Shown: positions 1 through 6,782 of the stretch, in pieces
Layout of the letters: every line of letters begins with the position of its first letter
How positions within the stretch are numbered: position 1 is the first letter of the stretch
Source of the DNA: Ruminococcus flavefaciens
GTDB taxonomy: Bacteria > Bacillota > Clostridia > Oscillospirales > Ruminococcaceae
Length of the DNA stretch: 9,268 bases
NCBI GenBank assembly: GCA_004554385.1
Contig: SFMO01000007.1
Span: 1 to 9,268 of the forward strand
Direction of reading: 5' to 3'
Position numbers and translations under genes: made by a program
Notes under the pieces: generated by a model
What the model was told of the DNA's origin: nothing
Database searches by the model: none
The model's input: the letters and a program-made list of their open reading frames with translations, nothing else

Positions 1-51
1 AAACTCGATGGAATGTCACCTGTTGAATACCGTCTTGCCAAAGCTGCATAA
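1..51 (+). CDS. IS3-family transposase OrfB, C-terminal tail (5' end outside window)
   Basis: Seen: frame 1 reads KLDGMSPVEYRLAKAA and then TAA at 49-51. The G-M-S-P-V-E-Y-R string is the highly conserved C-terminal end of the DDE integrase-core domain (rve type) of IS3-family OrfB transposases, which cut and join the element's ends. Only 16 codons are in the window, so the catalytic Asp/Asp/Glu residues and any programmed frameshift with OrfA cannot be judged. The family call rests on this motif together with the terminal repeat at 111-137 in the expected place just downstream. Confidence 0.8.
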   Translation, partial: KLDGMSPVEYRLAKAA

Positions 52-55
52 AGCA

Positions 56-90
56 ACAAAGCGACCAAGCTTTGTCGCTTTGTCGCTTTG
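56..90 (+). repeat. Hairpin with alternative pairing downstream of the transposase
   Basis: Left arm ACAAAGCGAC (56-65) pairs perfectly with GTCGCTTTGT (74-83), loop 66-73. The right side is a tandem repeat, TTTGTCGC twice plus TTTG (71-90), so CAAAGCGAC (57-65) can also pair with GTCGCTTTG at 82-90. The T-rich stretch further on (94-103) is not contiguous with the stem, so it is at best a weak terminator for the transposase transcript. It could also shield the IS from outside transcription. Confidence 0.55.
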
Positions 91-110
91 CATAAATTTT
101 CTTTTAAATC

Positions 111-137
111 TTTGTCTAACTTTTTGGGGTCAGTTCA
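111..137 (-). repeat. Terminal inverted repeat of the IS3-family element
   Basis: On the minus strand it starts TGAACTGACCCC (137 inward), runs through AAAAAGTTAGAC and reaches AAA at 111. It begins with TG as IS3-family ends do, and contains the GACCCC and AAAAGTTAGACA blocks typical of many family members. This is the transposase binding and cleavage end. The matching copy must be sought outside the window. Confidence 0.75.
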
Positions 138-156
138 TTTCTTATGGCTGTTTCTT
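138..156 (-). terminator. Remnant arm of the five-gene operon's terminator, cut by the IS
   Basis: Directly after the kinase stop (159-157) the minus strand reads AAGAAACAGCCATAAG and then meets the IS end at 137. The plus-strand string CTTATGGCTGTTT (141-153) is identical over 13 bases to the 3' arm and first T residues of the intact terminator at 8397-8409. No complementary arm for it exists between 157 and the IS end, so this looks like half a hairpin whose partner was separated by the insertion. The identity is seen; the disruption is inferred. Confidence 0.5.
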
Positions 157-1461
157 TTACTGTTCGATATATATCAGGAATTCCATTTCCGAGGTCTCGT
201 CGATACGTCGTACATGTGCGCTGCCGCCGAGGGCTTTTGCGGTTTCGTGAACTACATAGAGACCAATGCCGCTGCCGCTTTTTTCTGCGGCATTGGAGCC
301 GCGCCAGTAGCTCCTGAATACGTAAGGCAGCTCGCTTTCGGGGAGAAGTCCGCCCTTGCTGCGCACAGATATGCAGAAGGCATCGTCCTGACGCATAAGG
401 TCAACGCTGATACCGCTTCCGTCCCCGTATTTCAGGGCATTTTCAAGGAGCTGGCTCACAGCGCGGTACAGCGCGTACTTGTCACTTTCCATTACAGGAG
501 CGTCTGTACACTTCACCGAGAAGGGGATACGCAGGAGAGACATTCTGTCAGCATATTCACTGCGTATAAGGTCTGCAAGCTCGGTCAGCGGAAAGCGCTC
601 GGTCTCAATATCGAAGCCGTCCAGGGAGGCATCGGAGGCTGCCAGAAGCTCAGCTGCCATTGACTCTATCTTGGCAGTGTTGCTGTCTATCTTATCGGCT
701 ATTTCCGATGTCATTCCCGTGTCGGAGTAAAGACCTGACCGTACAGCATCGGTGTAAAGGCGGATATTCGCCACAGGAGTCTTTACGCCGTGAGCTATGG
801 AGGTCACCAGCTTCTGGTGCTGTCCCTCAAGCAAATGTATCCTGTGACTGCTGGCAGAGAGAACATCGGTTAGCATATTCATGCCCCAGATATATTTGCC
901 GAAATATCGGCTCTTGCTCTCGGGGAGCTTCTGTATGTCACGGAGCCTTGCAAGCCTTTCGGGATACTCTGAAAGCTGTCGGAAGGGCTTGAACACTGCG
1001 AAATGGAAATACAGTACGGCTCCTGTGATAAGGAGATAGCAAACCAAAAGGAAAATGGTGACAATATATTTTACTGCTGTGAAAACATTGTCTGAGCAGG
1101 TGTACTCGGCAAAGCCCACAAGACCGCCGTCACTTCCGTAAATGCTGCACACGGCGCATCTCTTGTCAATGGAGGCTCGAAAGACGCTGTCATCACTGCT
1201 GAGCGGAATGAATACTATACTCTCGGGAGCGCTGCTGCCATAGGTATTCTTCCACGCTTCTGCCCTTTCGGCTATGACCTTGTCAGGGGAAACACCTCTT
1301 TCCGAAACCTCCTCGGAGATCTCACGGTTTATCCTGTTGACGGCGACATTACATTCCATGAGCCGTTTGTTCATGGCATTGCCGAAGCACAGATGAAAGC
1401 CTGTCAGCATTGCTGCGAATACCGCAGCTATAGCAATAAGAATGTGTATAAGCTTCTTCAT
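157..1461 (-). CDS. Membrane sensor histidine kinase with an extracytoplasmic domain
   Basis: A 434-residue transmembrane histidine kinase; by family rule it autophosphorylates and passes the phosphate to the regulator encoded just upstream. Seen in order: TM1 at about 5-27, an outside domain at about 28-130 with four cysteines (C37, C102, C105, C122), TM2 at about 131-153, a HAMP-like linker, an H-box S-I-A-H-G-V-K-T-P-V with the phosphoacceptor His224, an N-box with Asn341 (L-L-E-N-A-L-K-Y), and a G2 box G-S-G-I-G-L at 396-401. The G1 box is degenerate: R-S-K-G-G at 367-371 replaces the usual D/N-x-G-x-G. The ATG overlaps the regulator's stop (ATGA) and has GGTGAGG (1466-1472) 4 nt upstream. 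The roughly 100-residue ectodomain argues against a BceS-type kinase, which has almost none. The ligand is unknown. Confidence 0.93.
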   Translation of the reverse strand: MKKLIHILIAIAAVFAAMLTGFHLCFGNAMNKRLMECNVAVNRINREISEEVSERGVSPDKVIAERAEAWKNTYGSSAPESIVFIPLSSDDSVFRASIDKRCAVCSIYGSDGGLVGFAEYTCSDNVFTAVKYIVTIFLLVCYLLITGAVLYFHFAVFKPFRQLSEYPERLARLRDIQKLPESKSRYFGKYIWGMNMLTDVLSASSHRIHLLEGQHQKLVTSIAHGVKTPVANIRLYTDAVRSGLYSDTGMTSEIADKIDSNTAKIESMAAELLAASDASLDGFDIETERFPLTELADLIRSEYADRMSLLRIPFSVKCTDAPVMESDKYALYRAVSQLLENALKYGDGSGISVDLMRQDDAFCISVRSKGGLLPESELPYVFRSYWRGSNAAEKSGSGIGLYVVHETAKALGGSAHVRRIDETSEMEFLIYIEQ

Positions 1462-2138
1462 TTGTCCTCACCGAACTTGTAGCCGACCTTCCAGACCGTG
1501 CGGATAAGCCTGGGAGAATTAGGGTCCTGTTCCAGTTTTTCTCTGAGCCAGCGAATATGGACGCTGACTGTGCTGGGCTCGGTAAAGCAGTCCATGCCCC
1601 ATACAGCGTTGAAAAGCTCGTCCTTGCTGACAGCCTCGCCGCTGTGCTCCATGAGATATTTCAGCAGTTCGAATTCCTTTGCGTTGAGCTTCAGCACCTT
1701 ATCGTTGCAGGTGACGCGCCTTGACAGCGTATCAAGGACTATTCCGCAGCTTCTGAGTACAGTTCCCGGGTCCTTGGGCTGCTTTCTCTTCAGAAGAGCC
1801 TTGATCTTTGCAGTAAGCACCTTTACCGAGAAGGGCTTGTCGATATAGTCGTCAGCACCTGTTTCGTAGCCCAGGAGCTTGCTGTCCTCGTCAGTGAGGG
1901 CACTCATCATCAGGATGGGTATATCACGGCTGCTGCGAATGGCAGAGCAGGTCTCAAAGCCGTTCATACGGGGGAGCATCACGTCCAGCAGCGCAAGTCG
2001 GAAGTCCTCTTTTTTAAGCAGCACAAGGGCTTCCTCGGCAGCTTCGCAAAGCTTTACCGAGAAGCCCTCTTTCAGCATGAAATCGGTTACGAGCCGACCG
2101 AGCTCGGGATCATCTTCAATAATAAGTATATCGGTCAT
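1458..2138 (-). CDS. OmpR/PhoB-family response regulator
   Basis: A 226-residue DNA-binding response regulator, cognate to the kinase encoded immediately downstream. The receiver domain covers about 3-117: acidic pair Asp9/Asp10, phosphoacceptor Asp52 in L-L-D-V-M-L-P, Ser79 and Lys101 in D-K-P-F. A winged helix-turn-helix domain fills about 128-226, with the recognition helix around S-T-V-S-V-H-I-R-W-L. All phosphorylation residues are present, so it should be functional. The start is placed at 2138 because M-T-D-I-L-I-I-E-D-D is where the family begins and AAAGGA (2148-2153) lies 9 nt upstream. An in-frame ATG at 2168 would add 10 residues and overlap the hydrolase stop as ATGA; it is less likely but would give translational coupling. 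Probably controls its own operon; see the direct repeat at 6895-6911. Confidence 0.93.
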   Translation of the reverse strand: MTDILIIEDDPELGRLVTDFMLKEGFSVKLCEAAEEALVLLKKEDFRLALLDVMLPRMNGFETCSAIRSSRDIPILMMSALTDEDSKLLGYETGADDYIDKPFSVKVLTAKIKALLKRKQPKDPGTVLRSCGIVLDTLSRRVTCNDKVLKLNAKEFELLKYLMEHSGEAVSKDELFNAVWGMDCFTEPSTVSVHIRWLREKLEQDPNSPRLIRTVWKVGYKFGEDK

Positions 2139-2147
2139 GTCTTTTGT

Positions 2148-2153
2148 TCCTTT
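2148..2153 (-). promoter_or_regulatory. Ribosome binding site that sets the response-regulator start
   Basis: AAAGGA on the minus strand lies 9 nt before the ATG at 2138. It favours this start over the ATG at 2168, which overlaps the previous stop codon and has only a weak GGAA before it. Confidence 0.6.
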
Positions 2154-2164
2154 GACAGTATATA

Positions 2165-3559
2165 TCATTTCCAGCTTCCGAGATCGATGAATTCGGGGGA
2201 ATCCACCACACCATCAACTCCTGTGAGGATAGCCTGAATGGTTTCGGTGGAGTAATCCGCTATCAGCATATGCACCATTCCGTCGCCGCGTATCCTGTCA
2301 AGCTTGTTGTCTGTGCTCTCGCAGGTCATAAGCTCCTTGAAGCGGTCTGCTGTGAGACATTTTTCGCCGCAGAAAAGCTCGTTGTAACGCTTCCAGCGTA
2401 TGGCGTTATGTATTCCGAAATATAAGTCCTTTGTGTTGGCTGCTGACGAGAATGAGTTTACCGCGCAGATGTAATCTGAGCTGTCCCATTTATAATTTCT
2501 GTTCAGCTCTGTAGAGCTGTCACGTATCAGGGGAGTGCCGTCCTTCGGGGAAACAGGTATCTCCGCTATAAGAGCCTCGTTTTTATCGGTGGCAAGAACG
2601 TTGAAGCTGTATGGGTAGCTTTGTGCATTTCCCACAAGGTACTCTGCTGCTTCTCTTGCGGTGGTAAAGTTCTCGATTGCGTATCTTATGCCATAGGTAT
2701 AGCTGGTCTTGTTTTCGCAAGTATATTTTACCATAGAATCGCTGCCCACGTCAAGCTCTCCAAGAAGTACGCCGTCGTTGTTCACGGCGGTGAGAATGGT
2801 GAGAAAACCAAGATAATTCAGTGATACGAAGCTTTTGCTGCCGTTTTTCATATGCACCAGGGAATGAGCACGGCAGAGCTGATTTTCGCTTCCCAGGTCC
2901 CATTCAAGGACGCGGGCGGTGAGACGCTCTCCCGTGGCTGTGACGTTTCCGTCTGCGGAAAGAGCGCTGCATGCTGTCCCACGGAGAGCGTCGGGAATGA
3001 ACTGTATGAGAACAGCTTCATCATAGCTGAGGATATCGTCCTCAAGGAAGCCCTCTGAATCGCCTTTTACAGCATTTGCGAAGGCTTCGAGTTCCTGTCT
3101 GTAGTCGTCGGGGAGTGCGTTTAAAAATGCGTCTGTACGCTTCTTGATGCCCGAATAATCACCGTTTAAGTCATTGAAGGCAGCCTTGATGTTTTCGTAG
3201 ATGTACGGCTCGCATATATCAGAGTATTTGGGCTTTGCGCGAAGGATAGTCTGTCCGTAGGCAGCGCCCACCTGTGCGGGAGTTCCGTTTTCGTAGTCGA
3301 GGGTGACATCGTAATAGCTGCCCTTGTTCTCGATAACGCAGAGACCGTCGTCGCTTTTTACCGTATTTACAGTCTTTTCGGCGGTGGGAGCAACTCCCTC
3401 ATAGCTGTTGCTTATGTATATGTCGGATAATGGGCGGAGAGTGCTGGGTCCCTGCTCGGGAATCGAGAAGTCCTCATAGCCTCTGCGTCCGCATGCTGCG
3501 GCAGATGAAGCAATGACAGCAGCGGCGGTCACCAGTGAGAATAGTCTTGTCTTTTTCAT
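2165..3559 (-). CDS. Lipid-anchored C45/AAT-type Ntn amidohydrolase (acyltransferase-like)
   Basis: A 464-residue surface lipoprotein of the peptidase C45 family (acyl-CoA:6-APA acyltransferase, Pfam AAT type), linear-amide C-N bond hydrolases or acyltransferases. Seen: a signal peptide at 1-22 ending S-S-A-A-A before lipobox Cys23; a linker to about 70; the N-terminal region with G-x-x-Y-G-Q near 98-103; the nucleophile region G-T-A-C-S-A-L with Cys197; the downstream A-R-V-L-E-W-D at 215-221; the block around 250-268 (G-F-L-T-I-L-T-A-V-N-N-D-G-V); then I-R-Y-A-I-E-N-F-T-T-A-R-E-A-A at 291-305. The family matures by self-cleavage before the Cys, which here would give a lipid-anchored chain 23-196 and a chain starting at Cys197. 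The usual Asp after the R-N-x position appears as Glu219. The substrate (beta-lactam, N-acyl amino acid, bile-acid-like amide or peptide) cannot be told. AAGGAG sits 6 nt before the ATG, overlapping the ATPase stop. Confidence 0.85.
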   Translation of the reverse strand: MKKTRLFSLVTAAAVIASSAAACGRRGYEDFSIPEQGPSTLRPLSDIYISNSYEGVAPTAEKTVNTVKSDDGLCVIENKGSYYDVTLDYENGTPAQVGAAYGQTILRAKPKYSDICEPYIYENIKAAFNDLNGDYSGIKKRTDAFLNALPDDYRQELEAFANAVKGDSEGFLEDDILSYDEAVLIQFIPDALRGTACSALSADGNVTATGERLTARVLEWDLGSENQLCRAHSLVHMKNGSKSFVSLNYLGFLTILTAVNNDGVLLGELDVGSDSMVKYTCENKTSYTYGIRYAIENFTTAREAAEYLVGNAQSYPYSFNVLATDKNEALIAEIPVSPKDGTPLIRDSSTELNRNYKWDSSDYICAVNSFSSAANTKDLYFGIHNAIRWKRYNELFCGEKCLTADRFKELMTCESTDNKLDRIRGDGMVHMLIADYSTETIQAILTGVDGVVDSPEFIDLGSWK

Positions 3560-3565
3560 AGCATA

Positions 3566-3571
3566 CTCCTT
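3566..3571 (-). promoter_or_regulatory. Ribosome binding site that sets the hydrolase start
   Basis: AAGGAG, 6 nt before the ATG at 3559, overlaps the ATPase stop TAA (3572-3570). It rules in the start whose product begins with a clean lipoprotein signal peptide, rather than the in-frame ATG at 3649, which lies inside the ATPase gene. The overlap suggests coupled translation. Confidence 0.75.
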
Positions 3572-4328
3572 ACCAGCCGCGTTCCATGAGCCAGCTGCTG
3601 AGGCGGCGCTCTCTTTCGCCAAGCTCTGCGTCGCTGCCGAGCTTTCCAAGCTCTATCTCACCCTGTATATCACCGTCTATGAGGTACAGCACCTTATCGC
3701 TCATTGCTGCGACCTTGACGCTGTGAGTTACCATCATAATGCTTGTGCCTTCGCGGTTTGCGGCAATGAGCTCCTTCATTACATCAGCGGCAGCCTTTGA
3801 GTTTAGAGCGCCTGTGGGCTCATCGGCGAATATCACCTTAGGCTCATTGATCAGGGCTCTGCACAGGCATGCTCGCTGGAGCTGTCCGCCTGAGACCTCA
3901 TTTACTTCATGCTCAGCAGTTTCTATTATGTCAAGTCTCCGCATGAGAGCCTCAGCACGTTTATTGGCTTCGCTCCGTGACATTCCCGACTGGTACGCAG
4001 GAAGGACTATATTGTCGAACACGCAGAGCTTCTTCATCATGTACATCTGCTGGAATATGAAGCCCATTTCAGTCAGTCGGAGCTTTGACAGCTCCTTGCG
4101 GTTGAGACTGCTTATATCCCTGCCGTTGAAGTCAACTTTGCCGGAGGTCATTTTGTCCATGCCGCTGACAGTGTAAAGAAGTGTGGATTTTCCGCTTCCG
4201 CTGGGGCCCATGACGGTGACAAATTCGCCTTTGCCAAGCTCAAAGTTGATGTTTCTGAGCACGTTGTTGCTGTTTTTCTTGATTATATATGTTTTGCACA
4301 GGTCCTTGACCTGTAAGACTTTTTCCAT
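3570..4328 (-). CDS. ABC transporter ATPase of the MacB/LolD/BceA (FtsX-permease) class
   Basis: A 252-residue nucleotide-binding subunit that powers the permease encoded 13 bp upstream; it acts as a dimer on the cytoplasmic face. Seen: Walker A G-P-S-G-S-G-K-S-T at 41-49, Q-loop F-I-F-Q-Q at 90-94, signature V-S-G-G-Q at 145-149 (Val in place of the commoner Leu), Walker B V-I-F-A-D-E-P at 165-171, D-loop A-L-N-S near 174-177 and the switch His202 in M-V-T-H-S. All catalytic residues are intact. A F-I-F-Q-Q-x-Y-x-M Q-loop and the P-T-G-A-L-N string are typical of ATPases paired with FtsX-type permeases, which often do mechanical work or extrude lipids and peptides rather than import. GGAGG (4336-4340) lies 7 nt before the ATG. 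Confidence 0.95.
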   Translation of the reverse strand: MEKVLQVKDLCKTYIIKKNSNNVLRNINFELGKGEFVTVMGPSGSGKSTLLYTVSGMDKMTSGKVDFNGRDISSLNRKELSKLRLTEMGFIFQQMYMMKKLCVFDNIVLPAYQSGMSRSEANKRAEALMRRLDIIETAEHEVNEVSGGQLQRACLCRALINEPKVIFADEPTGALNSKAAADVMKELIAANREGTSIMMVTHSVKVAAMSDKVLYLIDGDIQGEIELGKLGSDAELGERERRLSSWLMERGW

Positions 4329-4341
4329 GTGTGTGCCTCCG

Positions 4342-6759
4342 TTATTCCTCGGATATTTTCCATATACCGATGTGTCTGATGTTTCTGAGAGTGATGAATG
4401 TGGTGAAAAGTACTGCTGCCGTGATTATCAGCGGTATCACTATGAAGCTTACAGGGACTTCAAAGTAAAGCTTCATTCCTGTTACCTCATACTGCGTCAT
4501 AAAGCTTCCGAAGAATGCAGAGCCTCCTGTCCACAGGTAAAGCTCAGCCAGTGCCAGCGATATGAACAGCAGTATAGCCATTCTGAGCAGATACCATGTT
4601 TTCACGGATATATCGCGGAAGCCCATGCTCTTCAGCAAGGCGGTCTCGGGGACTTCCTCGGCTATGAATATGCTCATGTAAAGGTATGTGATGAGCACGA
4701 GCACAAGGAGCACTGCTCCGCCTATGACGAATTCAAACAGGAAGAAGATCTGGTCGAACTGGGATATCATCTGCTTCATGTAGTGCATTCCGTCACCTAC
4801 ACAGTTATCGCCGAAGAGCTCCTTCATACGGGCTATAACGGCAGGCTTTTCCTTTTCGGGTGCATCAATGGTAAAGCCTGAGTAGATATAATTGCTAAGA
4901 TAGGCACCGCCGTATTCATCGCCCATGATGATAACAGGCGATCCGTCCTCCATATAGTCTATGAGAGCGGTTATAACTACCTCTCTTTCGACTTCCTCGA
5001 AGCCTGTTTTGTCCTCGTTGTTTTCCTGAATGGTGACCTTCAGCACTTCACCTGTGTTTATGCCAAGCTGTTTGGCCGTATAAGCGCTCATTGCGGCTTC
5101 GTTTGCGAGTCTCGGAGCTGTGCCGCCTTTGCGGTAGGTCTGCTTTTCAGGCTCGCCCCTGCCCCAGAGTATATCGAACCACTTTTCCTTGCCGTCCGTT
5201 TTTATGTATCCGTTTCCGGAGCTCATGGTATCTATCACGGCAGGTATATCTGCGTCTGAAAGGCGTTTGTTCAGCACCTCGGCGAAGTTCGAGCCTGTTT
5301 GCTTTATTTCCTTGGCAATATCCTCATACAATTCTTCATCCGGATCGATGAAAAAGTCAAAGGTGTGATACAGCCAGTAGCTGGTATATCGCGGATTTAT
5401 AACGCTGTTGCGGACGTTGAAGCCGAGAAGTATTATAACTGCGCCCAGTGAGTAGGATATGATCAGGAATATGTAGCGCTTGAAGCGCGTGAGTATGTCT
5501 GTTGCGGCGAGGAAAAACGGTACAGGCATCTTTTTTCTCCTGTGGAGGAACATCGGAAAGCGCTTGCTGAAGCGTTCTCCGCGGTTCTCGCCGTGAATGG
5601 CGTCGATGACCGAGATCTTGTTTATCCTTCGCATAACAAACAGCGAGAAGGCTATCATCATTATGATAATGACGATGACTGATAACGCACCTATCAGAAT
5701 CATCTCGTGACGCTGAGGGAGTATGCAGTTCGGGCCGAACATGCTTATGAAAGCACTCGAAACGGGCAGACCTGCAAGTATGCCGATGATGCCGCCGATG
5801 ACGGAGAAGGCAATGTATTTTGCAGCAAACAGCCAGCGGAAGCTGAAGGAGTCCACACCCAGCGCCTTCATCATGCCGATCTCCTTTTCCTCGTTTTTAA
5901 GGTCGGCTATCATGGTGAATCGTATGGTCATAAAGATTATGAGAATGAGGAAAACGCTGATTATTACCACGAGTACGGAGATCATCACTACCATGACTAT
6001 GCTGTCGTTGATACCGCCTGAGGATATAACGCTGAGAACAGGGATGTCATGTTTATTGAGCGTATCCTTGAGGGCGCTGATCTTATCGGGGGAAGAGTCG
6101 TTGAGAGTGACATTATATGAATGATAGGATCTGTGATGTCCTTCTGAAATGACACGGTAATCGGCGTCGGAAACAATGTATCTCATAGTGCCGTTATCGA
6201 TGTTTTCCTTGAAAAAGCCGCATACTTCAAGCTCAAATACCTTGCCTGATTCATTGGTGAACTTTATTTTGTCGCCTGTCTTTACTCCTGTTTCCAACAT
6301 TATATCCACCGGGATTGCTATACAGCCGTTGGGAACATAAAAGGGAGCGTCGCTGAGGTCGTATACAAGGTCGTTTTCGCGCGGAAGGGGAGTGATGACC
6401 AGGAAGTTTGAAAGATATTTATAGCTTATATTCTTTTCGTCAAAATCAGGGTAGTCCATGGAGCCGGACGATAGTTTCAGCATTTCCGATGTGCTCCAGC
6501 TTCTGACATTCGGATCTTTGTCGAGGAACTCCGCAACTCTGCCGCTCAGAGTTTCGTCATTGAATTCATGGATCGGTATCAGAATCTGTGTGTCAGATGT
6601 CCTGCATAGCTTTTTCGCCGTGCTTTCTCTTGTGAGATTGGAGAATATCTGCACAGAGCCTGCAAATACAAGCATTGATGCTACAGATATGAATATGAAA
6701 AGTATTACGTTCAGACCTTTTTTTTGTTTAAGGTCGCTTTTCAGCATTTTAAAAAACAT
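4342..6759 (-). CDS. FtsX-type ABC permease with two extracytoplasmic domains
   Basis: An 805-residue membrane subunit, first gene of the operon. Hydrophobic segments fall at about 17-38, 253-282, 312-335, 353-376, 428-448, 669-697, 723-743 and 770-792, that is two FtsX-like four-helix units in one chain. Each unit has a large outside domain after its first helix (about 39-252 and 449-668). The cytoplasmic loops E-K-E-I-G-M-M-K-A-L-G (291-301) and E-T-A-L-L-K-S-M-G (705-713) are the usual coupling helices contacting the ATPase. A single fused permease needs no second permease subunit, and none is present. This differs from BceB, which has ten segments and one large outside domain. The start at 6759 is chosen for AAGGAG 6 nt upstream; an in-frame ATG at 6855 would add 32 mostly basic residues with a poor ribosome site. 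Transported or sensed substrate unknown. Confidence 0.92.
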   Translation of the reverse strand: MFFKMLKSDLKQKKGLNVILFIFISVASMLVFAGSVQIFSNLTRESTAKKLCRTSDTQILIPIHEFNDETLSGRVAEFLDKDPNVRSWSTSEMLKLSSGSMDYPDFDEKNISYKYLSNFLVITPLPRENDLVYDLSDAPFYVPNGCIAIPVDIMLETGVKTGDKIKFTNESGKVFELEVCGFFKENIDNGTMRYIVSDADYRVISEGHHRSYHSYNVTLNDSSPDKISALKDTLNKHDIPVLSVISSGGINDSIVMVVMISVLVVIISVFLILIIFMTIRFTMIADLKNEEKEIGMMKALGVDSFSFRWLFAAKYIAFSVIGGIIGILAGLPVSSAFISMFGPNCILPQRHEMILIGALSVIVIIIMMIAFSLFVMRRINKISVIDAIHGENRGERFSKRFPMFLHRRKKMPVPFFLAATDILTRFKRYIFLIISYSLGAVIILLGFNVRNSVINPRYTSYWLYHTFDFFIDPDEELYEDIAKEIKQTGSNFAEVLNKRLSDADIPAVIDTMSSGNGYIKTDGKEKWFDILWGRGEPEKQTYRKGGTAPRLANEAAMSAYTAKQLGINTGEVLKVTIQENNEDKTGFEEVEREVVITALIDYMEDGSPVIIMGDEYGGAYLSNYIYSGFTIDAPEKEKPAVIARMKELFGDNCVGDGMHYMKQMISQFDQIFFLFEFVIGGAVLLVLVLITYLYMSIFIAEEVPETALLKSMGFRDISVKTWYLLRMAILLFISLALAELYLWTGGSAFFGSFMTQYEVTGMKLYFEVPVSFIVIPLIITAAVLFTTFITLRNIRHIGIWKISEE

Positions 6760-6765
6760 GGCAAT

Positions 6766-6771
6766 CTCCTT
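6766..6771 (-). promoter_or_regulatory. Ribosome binding site that sets the permease start
   Basis: AAGGAG on the minus strand, 6 nt before ATG 6759. It decides against the longer in-frame start at 6855, which would begin almost at the predicted transcription start. Confidence 0.75.
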
Positions 6772-6782
6772 GTGTTTATTGT

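Larger units (their letters stand above)
1..137 (+). mobile_element. Right end of an IS3-family insertion sequence (partial)
   Basis: Seen: the last codons of an OrfB-type transposase read to a stop at 49-51, followed by about 86 bp ending in a terminal sequence at 111-137. Read inward from 137 that sequence is TGAACTGACCCCAAAAAGTT followed by AGACAAA. A TGA..TGACCCC..AAAAGTTAGACAAA end is the usual look of IS3-family termini (IS150/IS3-like groups). The left part of the element lies outside the window. The 3-4 bp immediately after the end (TTT or TTTC, 138-141) would be the target duplication, which cannot be confirmed without the other end. The element sits only 19 bp beyond the kinase stop codon. 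Confidence 0.82.

Noticed and set aside
71..90. CRISPR-like or satellite repeat
   Set aside because: Only two and a half 8-bp units, no spacers, explained as an arm of the IS hairpin.
88..663. Plus-strand open frame opposite the kinase gene
   Set aside because: Antisense to conserved kinase motifs, spans the IS end, no family resemblance.
4183..4881. Long plus-strand open frame opposite the ATPase and permease genes
   Set aside because: It lies entirely antisense to two genes with full domain signatures, has no ribosome site, and its composition (many His, Cys, Tyr, Glu) is typical of a reverse-frame shadow.
157..6759. Calling the operon a bacitracin-type BceRS-BceAB system
   Set aside because: The kinase has a large ectodomain and the permease has eight segments with two outside domains, unlike BceS and BceB.
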